Below are positions 54,771 to 63,834 of a stretch of DNA of 64,000 bases, in pieces. The translations under genes were made by a program, and so were the position numbers. The stretch covers positions 43,307,239 to 43,371,238 of the forward strand of contig OX457026.1 of NCBI GenBank assembly GCA_949752745.1, written 5' to 3'. Origin of the DNA: Protula sp. h YS-2021. Lineage: Eukaryota; Annelida; Polychaeta; Sabellida; Serpulidae. The number at the start of each line of letters is the position of its first letter. Position 1 is the first letter of the stretch. The notes beneath the pieces were generated by a model that saw only the letters and a program-made list of their open reading frames with translations, ran no database searches and was not told the origin of the DNA.

Positions 54771-55515
54771 GCCGCCGCGGCTCAGAGGTCAGGACTGTTG
54801 TCGTGGTGCGTGAAGTTGCGTGAGGTTGCGTGTTTGAGTCCCAGGGTGAATAGGCACCTTTTTCTTTCATTTCAACATCATACCTCAAACCTCATATACA
54901 TCAAACAAAAACATTTCATATTAAATATAAACAATACATGGCCTGGAATATGGAATGCAAGTTTGACACCCAATACAATCCAGTTTCTCCCCTATTCATT
55001 TCGGTCAAACATTATGTTTTCAAGTGAGTGCTTCATTGTTTGAGGGCGGCTATGTTTAAGCCTGCTTGACAGCTGTGTGATTCATTTTTGAATATTTTTA
55101 GCGGTTAAAATTAATTGTGTTAATGAAGTTTGACACTCAATACAACACAGTTTCTCCCCTATTCATTGGGATCAAACATGTTTTTTTTGCTTTCCCATTA
55201 GTTTTTAGTATGGTGAAAGTGTTCACGTGACATAAGTCACATGTCCCTCGTATTTTATTTTAATTTTGATTCAATTCGGACTGAGACTCCTCAGTGAAAA
55301 GACGTTAAATTTGGGTCTCAAACATTCGGTTTGTATTCTTTTACTTTATTTTTTTTCGAATTTCTTTTACAATTACTAGAATTATTGTACATTTGTTTCT
55401 AGATATTATACATGTACCTTGATGTTGTATGATCTCGTTTGCAGTGAACCGCGTCACTGTGCGCTACGAACAAAAGATAAAAGAACATGGATAGAACTGA
55501 GTTTTGTTTTTGTGT
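54771..55515 (+). repeat. 3' LTR-like repeat
   Basis: Direct repeat of 51138-51860 with many substitutions and small indels. It starts at the same base (GCCGCCGCGGCTCAG) and ends with the same GAGTTTTGTTTTTGTGT. Right flank is CACACAGAAG. Confidence 0.75.
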
Positions 55516-55534
55516 CACACAGAAGTCTACATAG

Positions 55535-55625
55535 CAAAAGCGGGATATGGCAAAAAAGGCGTCCTACCAAATCACCACCGGTCATATGACCACCAGCAAA
55601 ATAAAGAACCGACCATTTGAGCACC
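55535..55625 (+). repeat. Orphan tandem motif near ACCACCGGTCATATG
   Basis: A few 13-15 bp words (ACCACCGGTCATATG, ACCACCAGCAAAATA, ACCGACCATTTGAGC) of foldback-arm style directly after the BEL element. No inverse partner found. Confidence 0.4.
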
Positions 55626-56116
55626 TGGTTATTGTTTCTTGATTTTTATTTTTTTTCCTTTGGGGTGGAATTTGCAGCCAGTTTTTTTTACATTTTGTCA
55701 TTTTTCTGCAGTTGCCTACATAAAAGGTCTGTGGGAGCTCCTGTCCAACTTCACGACGTCTGCCTGTCGACTTGGATGGATCGATCAGTTTGTAAATTCA
55801 AATTGTAAGTACAGATAAGAACAATTCTAACTACGAGTGAGATCACTGAAATGAATCAATAAAATTTCCCATACACTTTTGATATTCAGTTGGAGTACCT
55901 TTCATATCGAACGGCAATTTTGAATTACAATTCAGATGATTTTGTACAATTGAATACATCGACTGCAATTGATACCAATGAAATTAATTAGTCAAATTGA
56001 ATTGCTATTTGATTACATATAAGAGCATTTGCAAGACATTGTGATTGCAATTGAAATTAATTTTGATTTTAACAAATAAATAAATACCATAAATAATGAA
56101 AAGGGGCGCTTTGTAC

Positions 56117-56633
56117 CTGAGTAACAGTATATCTTGCCCCCAGCACAGTTTTCTTCCGGGGTTGAAGACAGACTAGGCTATCTCCCCCCGTGGTATTTTT
56201 TGCCCACTATTGGTGTTACTTTCTAAAAGGATGAGAAAATTGAACATACGAGAAAGCGTTTCTTGGATAATGTGGATGCTATTTATGATAACCTTAGCGA
56301 TCAGGAGTATCTACCTGCATGGGCTCTTTAAAATGCTAAAAAGGATATCAAAAGAAAAATAAAGAACTTTCTGATCAAGTATGCCTTTATATATTTTTGT
56401 TTGAATTATGTTGAATTTAGTCAATAAAGTTGTTCAATATATTTTTATGCAATTTAATTGAGTCCATTTATTTACATGAACAAATATTATCAAACTACAT
56501 TTACACGTAAAACGTTCGGGGGGGGGGGGGAGGGGGGGACTAAATATACTGGAGGGGGAGAAGATAGCCTCGTATAGCTTCCCACCGGGGCGGGGAGCTG
56601 TACAGGGAGGGGGTAAGATAGCCTGTTACACTG
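56117..56633. mobile_element. Foldback element, GGCTATCTTCCCCC type
   Basis: GTAACAGTATATCTTGCCCCC on the left and, inverse, GGGGGTAAGATAGCCTGTTAC on the right, with CTATCTCCCCCC/GGGGGAGAAGATAG words inside both arms. A G14 run lies near 56518. Target duplication not clear. Confidence 0.6.
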
Positions 56634-56954
56634 AATGTTTTGGTTCCTAGGGTGTTGAGCATGGTGAACTGATGAGTACAAGCACTTTCTTTGATGTCGT
56701 GTATTAAATAGAGACATTGTGGTATTGTGGATTAAAGGAGGGGTGGGCGAGGAGCGGGAGGAGCAGGTACCTGGGACTGGCCAGGGCTTTTATCGCAAAT
56801 TCCTTGCATTGTAAGATTTTCTGCACTATTGAATTTAAAATGAGCACCAGTAGTGCAAAAATAACAAATTCGGCGCCATATCGTCCTAATGACGTCACCG
56901 TCAAAAAAACCAAAACAATTATTTGTGAAAAAGTGATCTCATGACGCATTTTAC

Positions 56955-57125
56955 TCAGAAACTTTAAATGTAACCGTTTTCGAGACACCTAACTTTGAAA
57001 ATTTTATGACGTCATATGATGCTGATCTAGATGTCATGGTCACTACACTTGTGTCAAGTTTCATATTCATAGCCCTCGGTGTTTTGGAGGAGTTGGGGGC
57101 TCCACATCAGCTGCTAATGCAATAA
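56955..57125 (+). repeat. Dispersed repeat, copy 2 (shared with 15690-15955)
   Basis: CCGTTTTCGAGACA, CTTTGAAA, TGACGTCAT, GTTTCATATTCATAGCCCT and GCTGCTAATGCAATAA in the same order as the first copy. Confidence 0.5.
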
Positions 57126-57684
57126 ATGCAGTAAAATACTTGGGAAGAAGGGCGTTTAGCTGTCCTACATGCAGTCACATTTCTGGGTTGCACATCGTTT
57201 AGCTGTGCTCGCTGAATCACATTGTTGTTTACACGTGTATACATGGGGGTTTTATAACCAGTTTTTCTGTCAACTAGGGAACTTCCAAGTTAAGAGCTAA
57301 AGTATTATCCAAAAGTGCTCGAGCAAAAAGCCTTACTTTTCGGTATATCACACACACACACGTACACACAGACCCGAAAATTTTGCTGAAAACTCCGGTA
57401 CTGACTAGGGATGACATCATTTACCGGTATTGCGGTATGCTGAGTACACATGCCGCGGTAAAATACTGTATTTTATTTCAGAGCACCGGCAGTTTTTTTT
57501 TGGTATTTATATTTGATTAAATGAAGTGAAGTTTGTTTCCCGTGAGGAATGTGTAAATAAAAAGATGTGTCAGATGAGAAAAAGGCGGTGCGGTTAGGTC
57601 AGGTTACTGGCAACAGAAATCAGAAAATCTTATTATTTTGTTTGTTGATAATTTTCAATGTGTACAAAATACTGCAGCATGTAA

Positions 57685-58125
57685 TAATGTTATGCCGTGG
57701 TATGTACGGTGGTAATAATGTTATCCCGAGGTATGCACGGTGGTGATAATGTTATACCGCATTATGTACGGCGGTGATGCTGTTGTGCTGCGGTGTGTAC
57801 GGTGGTGGTAATATTATGCCGCGGTACGTACGGTGGTAATAATGTTAAGCCGCGGTATGTGCGGTGGTAATTATGTTATGCCGCGTTATGTACGGTGGAG
57901 ATTATGTTATGCCGCGGTATGTACGGTGGTGGTTATGTTACGTCGCGGTGTGTACGGTGATAATAATGTTATGCCGCTGTATGTACGGTGGTGATGCAGT
58001 TGTGCCGCGTTGTGTACGGCGGTGGTTATGTTATGCCACGGTATGTACGGTGGTAATAATGTTACATCGCAGTGTGTACGGTGGTAATAATGTTGTGTCG
58101 CAGTGTATACGGTGGTGATACCAGT
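57685..58125. repeat. 31-bp minisatellite
   Basis: About 14 units of GTACGGTGGTAATAATGTTATGCCGCGGTAT with variants, at the outer edge of the second Polinton's terminal repeat. Confidence 0.92.
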
Positions 58126-58229
58126 AGTAGGAAAACGCTGGTTCTGAGCTAGGAAGTGACGTCATAGGCGACGTAACCATGGTGACAAAGTGATGACCTC
58201 CTCCCCCTAGGAGGCAGTCGGGACAGACC

Positions 58230-59123
58230 CCATGATGAGAAAGTGAAAGTGTTTGATTCAGTTCTACATCTAGTTTTAATATTAAGTGGTCACAGGCTAT
58301 TTGCGTATGTGGCTGTATGCATATTTGTAACATGCCGCCATTTTAACTTTGTAAAAAGTGAAAAAGTGAGATAACTTCCGCTATCTTTGACCGATTTGAA
58401 TAAAATTTCACTATTTGATTCAGTTTTATATCTAGTTTTAACATTAAGTAGTCATGGGCTATTTGCACCGGCGGCTTTATGCATCATGGATTCACCTTAA
58501 AATGTTAAGTTAAAAGTGAAATAACTTTCGTTATAGTTGACCGATTTGCATGAAAATTTCACCGTTTGATTCAGTTTTTTATAAAGTTTTGCTATAAAGT
58601 ATCACAGGCTATTTGCGCATTTGGTTGTATGCATAATTGCAACATACCATCATTTTAACTTTGTAAAAAGTGGCAAAAGTCCATAACTTTCGTTATAGTT
58701 GATCGATTTACATGAAAATTTCACCGTTTGATTCAGTTTTGTATAAAGTTTTGTTATAAAGTATCACAGGCTATTTTTGCATGTGGCTGTATGCATAATT
58801 GTAACATGCCACCATTTTAACTTTGTAAAAAGTGGAAAAATCTATAACTTTCGCTATAGTTGACCGATTTGCATGAAAATATCACTATTTGATTCAGTTT
58901 TATGTAAAGTGTACAGTGATTACGTGTTATCTCGCGGATGAATACCATGTTGGCGGATGAATACTATAGTCAAGCTTCACCGACAGATGTCTCTGCTACG
59001 CCGTAAAAGAATGAGTGAGACATTCATATCCACAAGAGAGTAAAATTCTGCTGAGTCAGCAATTTTAACAAGTTCGACAAGTTACACACCATTTTTTTGA
59101 TTACATCTAAGTAGTATAAATGC
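58230..59123. repeat. Left terminal inverted repeat of the second Polinton
   Basis: Five tandem units of ~150-163 bp, each with GATTCAGTTTTATATCTAGTT, CACAGGCTATTTGC, CATTTTAACTTTGTAAAAAGTG and ATAACTTTCGTTATAGTTGACC (GATTCAG at 58255, 58418, 58568, 58730 and 58891). A non-repeated inner part (58930-59110) follows. It matches the right terminal repeat of the first Polinton (11600-12170) in inverse orientation. Confidence 0.8.
59115..59121 (+). promoter_or_regulatory. TATA box of the first left-end gene
   Basis: TATAAAT three bases before an ATG at 59124, so that ATG is probably upstream of the transcript start and the next in-frame ATG (59151) is used. Confidence 0.45.
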
Positions 59124-59150
59124 ATGAGTGAGGAGGAAAACCCATTAACA

Positions 59151-59588
59151 ATGTCAATATTACTTCTTTACCGATGTGCAGAGACCAGTGATGACGTCTT
59201 CAAAGTGAACTATGTTGACTACGTGTTTTCAAAGCTTCCTGCTTTTGAACCGGATTGGATTTTGCAAGTGAAGAATTTGCATCAGCATTGGGAAGCTGTT
59301 GGAAAGGCCATTCTAAGAGAACGTTTCATCCACTCGTTTCTACGCGAATGTGAAAAACCGCATTTACTATCAACTTACCACATTAATTCAGCATTTATCC
59401 ACGCGAATACAATTTGGGCAGCTGAGCTCATGTTAGTTGTAGCTGCAAGAATCATTTTACATTATGATGATGATGTTTCAGATAATGTATCAGAACTTGT
59501 TCGATTCAACCATGGACGAGTTGAAGTGAATTCAGAACTTTGCAAGATGTTTGAAAAGGGAGCTGACTCAGCAGATAGTTGGGTATAA
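59151..59588 (+). CDS. Left-end Polinton protein, paralog family member 1
   Basis: 145 residues from the ATG at 59151 (154 from 59124). I do not recognise a known domain. It shares a pattern with 60280-60608 and 61369-61650: a short N-terminal segment with VDY, a helix with HxxWE (LHQHWEAVGKAI), F...ECE/K (FIHSFLRECEKP), and then A....A. The middle helices look amphipathic. Its stop codon lies inside the TATA box of the next gene. Function unknown. Confidence 0.65.
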   Translation: MSILLLYRCAETSDDVFKVNYVDYVFSKLPAFEPDWILQVKNLHQHWEAVGKAILRERFIHSFLRECEKPHLLSTYHINSAFIHANTIWAAELMLVVAARIILHYDDDVSDNVSELVRFNHGRVEVNSELCKMFEKGADSADSWV

Positions 59589-59590
59589 AA
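59584..59590 (+). promoter_or_regulatory. TATA box overlapping the upstream stop
   Basis: TATAAAA, 43 bases before the ATG at 59627; the preceding gene's TAA is within it. Confidence 0.55.
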
Positions 59591-59626
59591 GGAGTGGACT
59601 CAAAGTCATCATTACATTGTGCAGCC

Positions 59627-60247
59627 ATGGAGAAGACAAGCAGCTTTAAAAGTAAGCGCCAGCCAATCATAACTGTGGAGCATGGGGAATTTGGACCATT
59701 TCTTCGCATCACACGTGGAGAGAGATGGTGTGCTTTATCACCATCTTTGTGGAAGATTGTATGTCAAAGCTTGAAAAATTTACGTGACTTTGGCTTCAAA
59801 CTGTACTTAACGCAAACGAAGTGGCTTGAAGTCATTTCATACTTGGATATGTGTTATGTGAGTTTTGTGCGCACATCACGGTTTGAAGGGAAAAAATACA
59901 AGCATCACATCAACATGAATGATGGTGAAGGGGAGACACTGCTTCAGGAGATGGACAACATTAACTCGGCCTTGTTACCATTTGTGGAATGTCATGTCAT
60001 AACTCCTATCAAGCTGCAAAAGGATGATCGGATGAAGGTGTCAAAACTTTCTAAGAAAAGACTGGCTGAAGTTCAATTGGAGAACATGAACGTGCAAAAT
60101 CAACTTGGACTTACCTGCGACTATTGTGGTGCTTGCGGATATGTGGAGGATTATTATTGCCACTGCCACAAGTATAATTGCAAGATGTGTGAACCAAGCA
60201 ACCTCTGCGACAAGTGTGGAGTACTTAAAGTCTGTGAAGCAAAATAG
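59627..60247 (+). CDS. PC4-like domain protein with C-terminal zinc ribbon
   Basis: 206 residues from the ATG at 59627, chosen because the TATA box is at 59584. Residues ~10-55 (ITVEHGEFGPFLRITRGERW, then LSPSLWKIVCQSLKNL) and ~70-125 (KWLEVISYLDMCYVSFVRTS, then a helix) each show the strand-loop-helix order of PC4, suggesting one or two degenerate PC4-like units. The C-terminal 45 residues are Cys/His-rich (CDYCGACGYVEDYYCHCHKY, then CKMCEPSNLCDKCGV), a probable multi-zinc module. A nucleic-acid-binding role in transcription or replication is inferred. No break seen. Confidence 0.65.
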   Translation: MEKTSSFKSKRQPIITVEHGEFGPFLRITRGERWCALSPSLWKIVCQSLKNLRDFGFKLYLTQTKWLEVISYLDMCYVSFVRTSRFEGKKYKHHINMNDGEGETLLQEMDNINSALLPFVECHVITPIKLQKDDRMKVSKLSKKRLAEVQLENMNVQNQLGLTCDYCGACGYVEDYYCHCHKYNCKMCEPSNLCDKCGVLKVCEAK

Positions 60248-60279
60248 AAGCCCACATTTTCCAGACATACTGAAACAAG

Positions 60280-60842
60280 ATGGGCGCATGTTTTAAAAAT
60301 GCTCATGTTGACTTGATGATTGCTAAACTAGCTTGCTGTGGTACTCCAGACTATCAACTTATCATTTAGACGCTTTTTGGGATGTTGTACATCATAGTCT
60401 TGATGTGATTGAGCTACATTCAAGATTTCTTGGAGAATGTTATAAAATTGGAATAGAAGATCCTGACTTTGACTTTGATTCTGCACTCTGTTCTGCTCGC
60501 ACTGATGTGGAAGTATATTTCACCGTGGTTGATTACTTGAGAGATTGGTGTGGACTAGAAGAAGAACAGGAAACTGAACAGCTTTGTCAGGTAAGAGAGC
60601 CTTTTTAAACAACTTTAAAGATATAGCAACAACCTTTTAACATCTTTGTGACAACATAGCGAATTTAGTCTTATGCCAGTTGTTTCAAAGAGTCTTTTAA
60701 AGACATAACAATGTTTTTCTTACTAGCAAATTTAATCTTATGTGAGTGGTTTCAAAGTGAACAAGGAAAGAACATGATAGAAGAGGTTACAGTCATTTTA
60801 AAAGATATTTTGTTACAGGAAGAAACCGACATGTCAGAATAA
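60280..60842 (+). pseudogene. Left-end Polinton protein, paralog member 2 (frameshift; possible intron)
   Basis: Starts MGACFKNAHVDLMIAKL at 60280, breaks by a frame change near 60350, and continues in another frame with TYHLDAFWDVVHHSLD, FLGECYKIG and FDFDSALCSARTDVEVYFTV. This is the same pattern as members 1 and 3. After LCQ at 60590 there is a consensus donor CAG/GTAAGA and, 228 bases on, an acceptor TTGTTACAG followed by a short in-frame end at 60842. Read through, the frame would end at 60608 instead. Function unknown. Confidence 0.6.
60591..60818 (+). other. Candidate spliceosomal intron in a Polinton gene
   Basis: Donor GTAAGA after CAG and acceptor TTTTGTTACAG; AT-rich, with in-frame stops inside. 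The length (228) is a multiple of three. Splicing would change the C-terminus to a short acidic end. Confidence 0.45.
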
Positions 60843-60865
60843 ACAAAAGAAACAAAGTCAGCAAC

Positions 60866-61295
60866 ATGGAGAATCTTGTATTATTTAGCGATCACAAGAA
60901 TGTTCTTTCAAGCATGTTTCCAACACGACTTAAAAAATATGGACATATGTTCAACTCGAGTGAAGCTTTGTATCAATATGAGAAAGCAGTTTTTCATCAC
61001 CGACAAGACATTGCTTCAGCTATTTTTTCATGTAGAAATGGATATGAAGGGAAACGAATCGCTAAAGTGATAAAGCCGTGTCCTTTGTGGCATATAGTGA
61101 AGAGAAGTTTTACATGTCAAATTGAATCAGTGTGTATTGTTTCGCAAAAAGTTAAAAGAATGTAAAGACAAGACTTAAGTTGAAGCAACGTATGATCATT
61201 GGTAGGGAGCTGGTGTGAAACAATTGTTATCTCCTTCATATCCTGGTCAGAATATTATGTGGAAGTTGTTAGAAATGTTGTGTGAGGGGGTATAA
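60866..61295 (+). pseudogene. NADAR-domain (YbiA-like) protein, broken
   Basis: The first 75 residues match the NADAR/DUF1768 family: LVLFSDHKNVLSSMFPTRLK, then FNSSEALYQYEKAVFHHRQD with the conserved S-x-E and KA, and GYEGKRIAKVI. Family members act on ADP-ribose linked to bases or nucleotides (N-glycosidases in NAD/ADP-ribose and riboflavin-intermediate metabolism). The frame changes near 61080-61107; family features continue in the new frame (VKLNQCVLFR, EATYDHW, PGQN) with two stops at 61176-61178 and 61203-61205. The natural end, TAA at 61293-61295, lies inside the next TATA box. The total span (~143 codons) is right for a single NADAR domain. Inactive as it stands. Confidence 0.75.
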
Positions 61296-61298
61296 AAG
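61291..61298 (+). promoter_or_regulatory. TATA box overlapping the NADAR gene's stop
   Basis: TATAAAAG upstream of the ATG at 61369. A 14-codon upstream reading frame (ATG at 61324) lies between box and gene. Confidence 0.55.
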
Positions 61299-61368
61299 TG
61301 GTGAGACTTTTCATTTGCTCATCATGGTGTGCAGACGTGTTTTCAACAAATATATGAACATGTAAAGG

Positions 61369-61650
61369 ATGGATGTAGAAACATGTTTCAAGAACAAGTT
61401 TGTGGACTACATGATAAGTGAACAGGCACGTTTTGGAACTGTTGAACAACAACTGGAACATATCAACATCTATTGGGAACTTGCTCATTCCATGCTGAAC
61501 TTGACAAACTTGCGTAAGGATTTCATCAAAGAATGTGGTGACATTGCCGGAGCTGAGGAGTTTGACGTGGAAGCAGCATATCACTTTGCTCGATTTGATC
61601 CAAGACTGTTTGATGAAGTAAGAGAGTGGTTAATCTATATTGCAGTATAG
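61369..61650 (+). CDS. Left-end Polinton protein, paralog family member 3
   Basis: 93 residues, intact: ETCFKNKFVDYMISEQARFG, NIYWELAHSMLNLTN, DFIKECGDIAG, FDVEAAYHFARFDPRLFDEV, REWLIYI. It shows the cleanest version of the motif series CFKN-x-x-VDY, YWE, F-x-x-EC, FD-x-x-x-A-x-x-x-AR and W-L shared with members 1 and 2. Probably all-helical. No known family recognised. An upstream short frame may reduce translation or mark a lost N-terminus. Confidence 0.65.
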   Translation: MDVETCFKNKFVDYMISEQARFGTVEQQLEHINIYWELAHSMLNLTNLRKDFIKECGDIAGAEEFDVEAAYHFARFDPRLFDEVREWLIYIAV

Positions 61651-61703
61651 TGGCAGACATCACACTGAGACAATATATTGTGCAAAAAGCCTATTGTGAA
61701 GAA

Positions 61704-61933
61704 ATGTTATCAGCTGTAAAAAAGTTTTAGTATGTCCTGCTTGTCAACATGAAGAGTGTCAAGAACATACTTGTCATGCTGCATGTGTCTATACATATTG
61801 GAATGAAGCTAAATATTATATTCATTTAGATAAAGTGATAGAGAATGCAAATAAACGTAGTGAAAATTATGGTGTAGATGCTATTACATTAGATGAACTA
61901 AGTAGTTGGTTAGTGTTCATTGAAGACCAATAG
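61704..61933 (+). pseudogene. Possible fourth paralog with N-terminal zinc motif, frameshifted
   Basis: An ATG at 61704 runs into an A6 run (61717-61722) after which the sense frame is displaced. The downstream frame reads CPACQHEECQEHTCHAACVY (a Cys/His zinc-binding pattern), YWNEAKYYIHL and ELSSWLVFIEDQ, ending in TAG at 61931. The YWN/YWE helix and terminal W-L-x-F-I resemble member 3. Confidence 0.45.
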
Positions 61934-62078
61934 TCTCCAGTTATTCACACCATTGTATCTATACTTGATTTGTAAGATATGTTAGTTAAGTTATAAATGC
62001 ATATTAGTTAAGTTATGTTGGTTGAGTTATAAAATAAAAGTGTTCTGTTAAGAAGTCCTTCTCATTTTTCGTGTGAAC

Positions 62079-63179
62079 ATGTCGACGTGGAAAGACTACT
62101 TAACCAATATTTACTTCAAACCTGGACTGCCTGGGGCATTTGCTGGTCCTTACAAACTTTATCACATCTTAAGAAAACATGGTCAACCAGTCACACATTC
62201 ACAAGTGAAGAAATGGCTACAGGATCAAGATGCATTCAGTTTACTACAACCTGTAAAATACTGGTTCAAAAGACAACGTGTGATTACACGTGGCATTGAT
62301 GACATGTGGGATATTGATTTGGCTGATGTGGGAAACATAGCTCCCTATAATGATGACACACGAGTTTTACTCATTGTCATTACTGATGTGTTTTCCAAAT
62401 ATTTCTGGGTGCAGCCAATACCTAATAAATCACATACCAGCGTCATACAAGCTTTCCAAAAAAATTTTCATGACACACAACGAAGACCACGAACTCTGAT
62501 AAAATGTCTGATAAAGGAACGGAATTTAAAAACAGATGGGTAAAAGCATTTTTGAAGAAGGAGGGAATTCATGCTTATGACACAAAGAATGAAACCAAAG
62601 CCAACTTTGCTGAGGGAGTCATTCGTACTCTAAAAGGAATGATGTGTCGATATTTTCTATATAATCAAACTTGCTGTTACGTGGACATCCTTCCAGACTT
62701 GGTGTGCAATTACAACCATAGACCTCATGGTTCTCTTCTGATAAGTATACTCCTGCAGAAATTCGTAAAGATAACGAATCGAAAGTATGGAAGTATATGT
62801 ATGTAGACAAACTGAAATTGAAACCGAAGAAGAAGCAAAAACCCTACAAATTTAAAATTGGTGATCATGTTCGCATTTCCCACATCAAATATGTGTTTCA
62901 ACGCGATTAGCACATCAAATGGACGCAAGAATCTTCATTGTCACACATCGTTGTAAGAAGCAAGGAATACATTTGTATCGTGTGAAAGACTTTTTAGACG
63001 AAGATATTGATGGACATTTCTATGATGAACAACTGCAGAAACTGACCAAAGATATTGAATCTATTTATAGAATTGAAAAAGTCTTGAAAACACGTAAAAG
63101 ACGAGGTGTGAAAGAATTATTTGTCAAGTGGTTAGGTTGGCCAAACAAGTGGATGAAAGAAACAGACATTCAAAAATGA
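62079..63179 (+). pseudogene. INT: Polinton retroviral-type integrase with chromodomain, frameshifted
   Basis: DDE integrase that would insert the element. From the ATG at 62079, an N-terminal helical region (PYKLYHILRKHG, then KKWLQDQDAF and RGIDDMWDIDLADV with the first Asp) leads into the core ITDVFSKYFWVQPIP. The second Asp is in SDKGTEFKN (near 62505), the third acidic residue in NETKANFAEG (near 62605). PDLVCNYNHRPH and the tail KIGDHVRIS follow. The C-terminal chromodomain is IYRIEKVLK ... ELFVKWLGWPNKWM. Frame changes occur near 62500, 62735 and 62925, and a TAG at about 62908. The stop overlaps the ATPase start (ATGA). Confidence 0.88.
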
Positions 63180-63834
63180 AGCATCCATTTACATGTTTGG
63201 TCTCTGGACCTACAGGCAGCGGTAAAACGTCTCTGGTGAGGGAAATTCTAGAACAAAAGTTGATTAAACCCTCTCTGAAAAGCATTTTATGGCTCTATAC
63301 AGCAGATCAGCCTTTGTACAAGGGAATGAAAATGTGGAATTTTACCAAGGCATTTCAGATGACATTGAAGAGCGCTTTAACCCGAAAAAACAAAAATTAC
63401 TCATCATTGATGACTTAATGACGAAATGTCATAGTGATCAGCGCATGACACGTCTCTTTAGCGTTGGCAGCAGTCATCAAAATCTAAGCATTATCTTTAT
63501 TGTGCATAATTCATTTCATCATGGTAAAGAAATGCGAAATATTAGTTTGAATACACATTATATCATTGTGTTTAAAAATCCTAGAGACAGTCAACAGATT
63601 TGTACATTGGCGCGACAAATGTATCCTGGAAGATCTCAATTTCTCATAGAAGCCTATCAAGATGCTACTAGCAAACCCCATGGTTATTTATTCATTGATT
63701 TAAAACCAAAGACAAATTATCAACTAAGTATTCGTACAGGCATTTCGCCAAAAGATACACATTATGTATATATTGATAAAGCGGTGTATGAACAAGAACC
63801 AACTCATTTTACCATTCGTAGTCAAGATGTCTAA
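63176..63834 (+). pseudogene. ATP: Polinton genome-packaging ATPase (FtsK-HerA/A32 type), one frameshift
   Basis: Packaging ATPase of the PRD1/adeno-like virus lineage, expected to drive DNA into the capsid. Walker A is SGPTGSGKTSLV (near 63205). After a frame change at about 63290-63345, Walker B is KLLIIDDLM, and the sensor-like stretch LSIIFIVHNSFHHG and the arginine region KNPRDSQQICTLARQM follow. About 219 codons is normal for the family. The start ATG at 63176 overlaps the integrase stop by four bases, and the stop overlaps the next gene's start. Confidence 0.88.

Larger units (their letters stand above)
51138..55515 (+). mobile_element. BEL/Pao LTR retrotransposon, internally deleted
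   Basis: Two similar ~725-745 bp direct repeats bracket gag, protease and the first part of reverse transcriptase. The rest of pol (most of RT, RNase H, integrase) is absent: the RT frame stops at the first base of the second repeat. Many stops and frame changes indicate age. No flanking target duplication was recognised. Confidence 0.8.
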
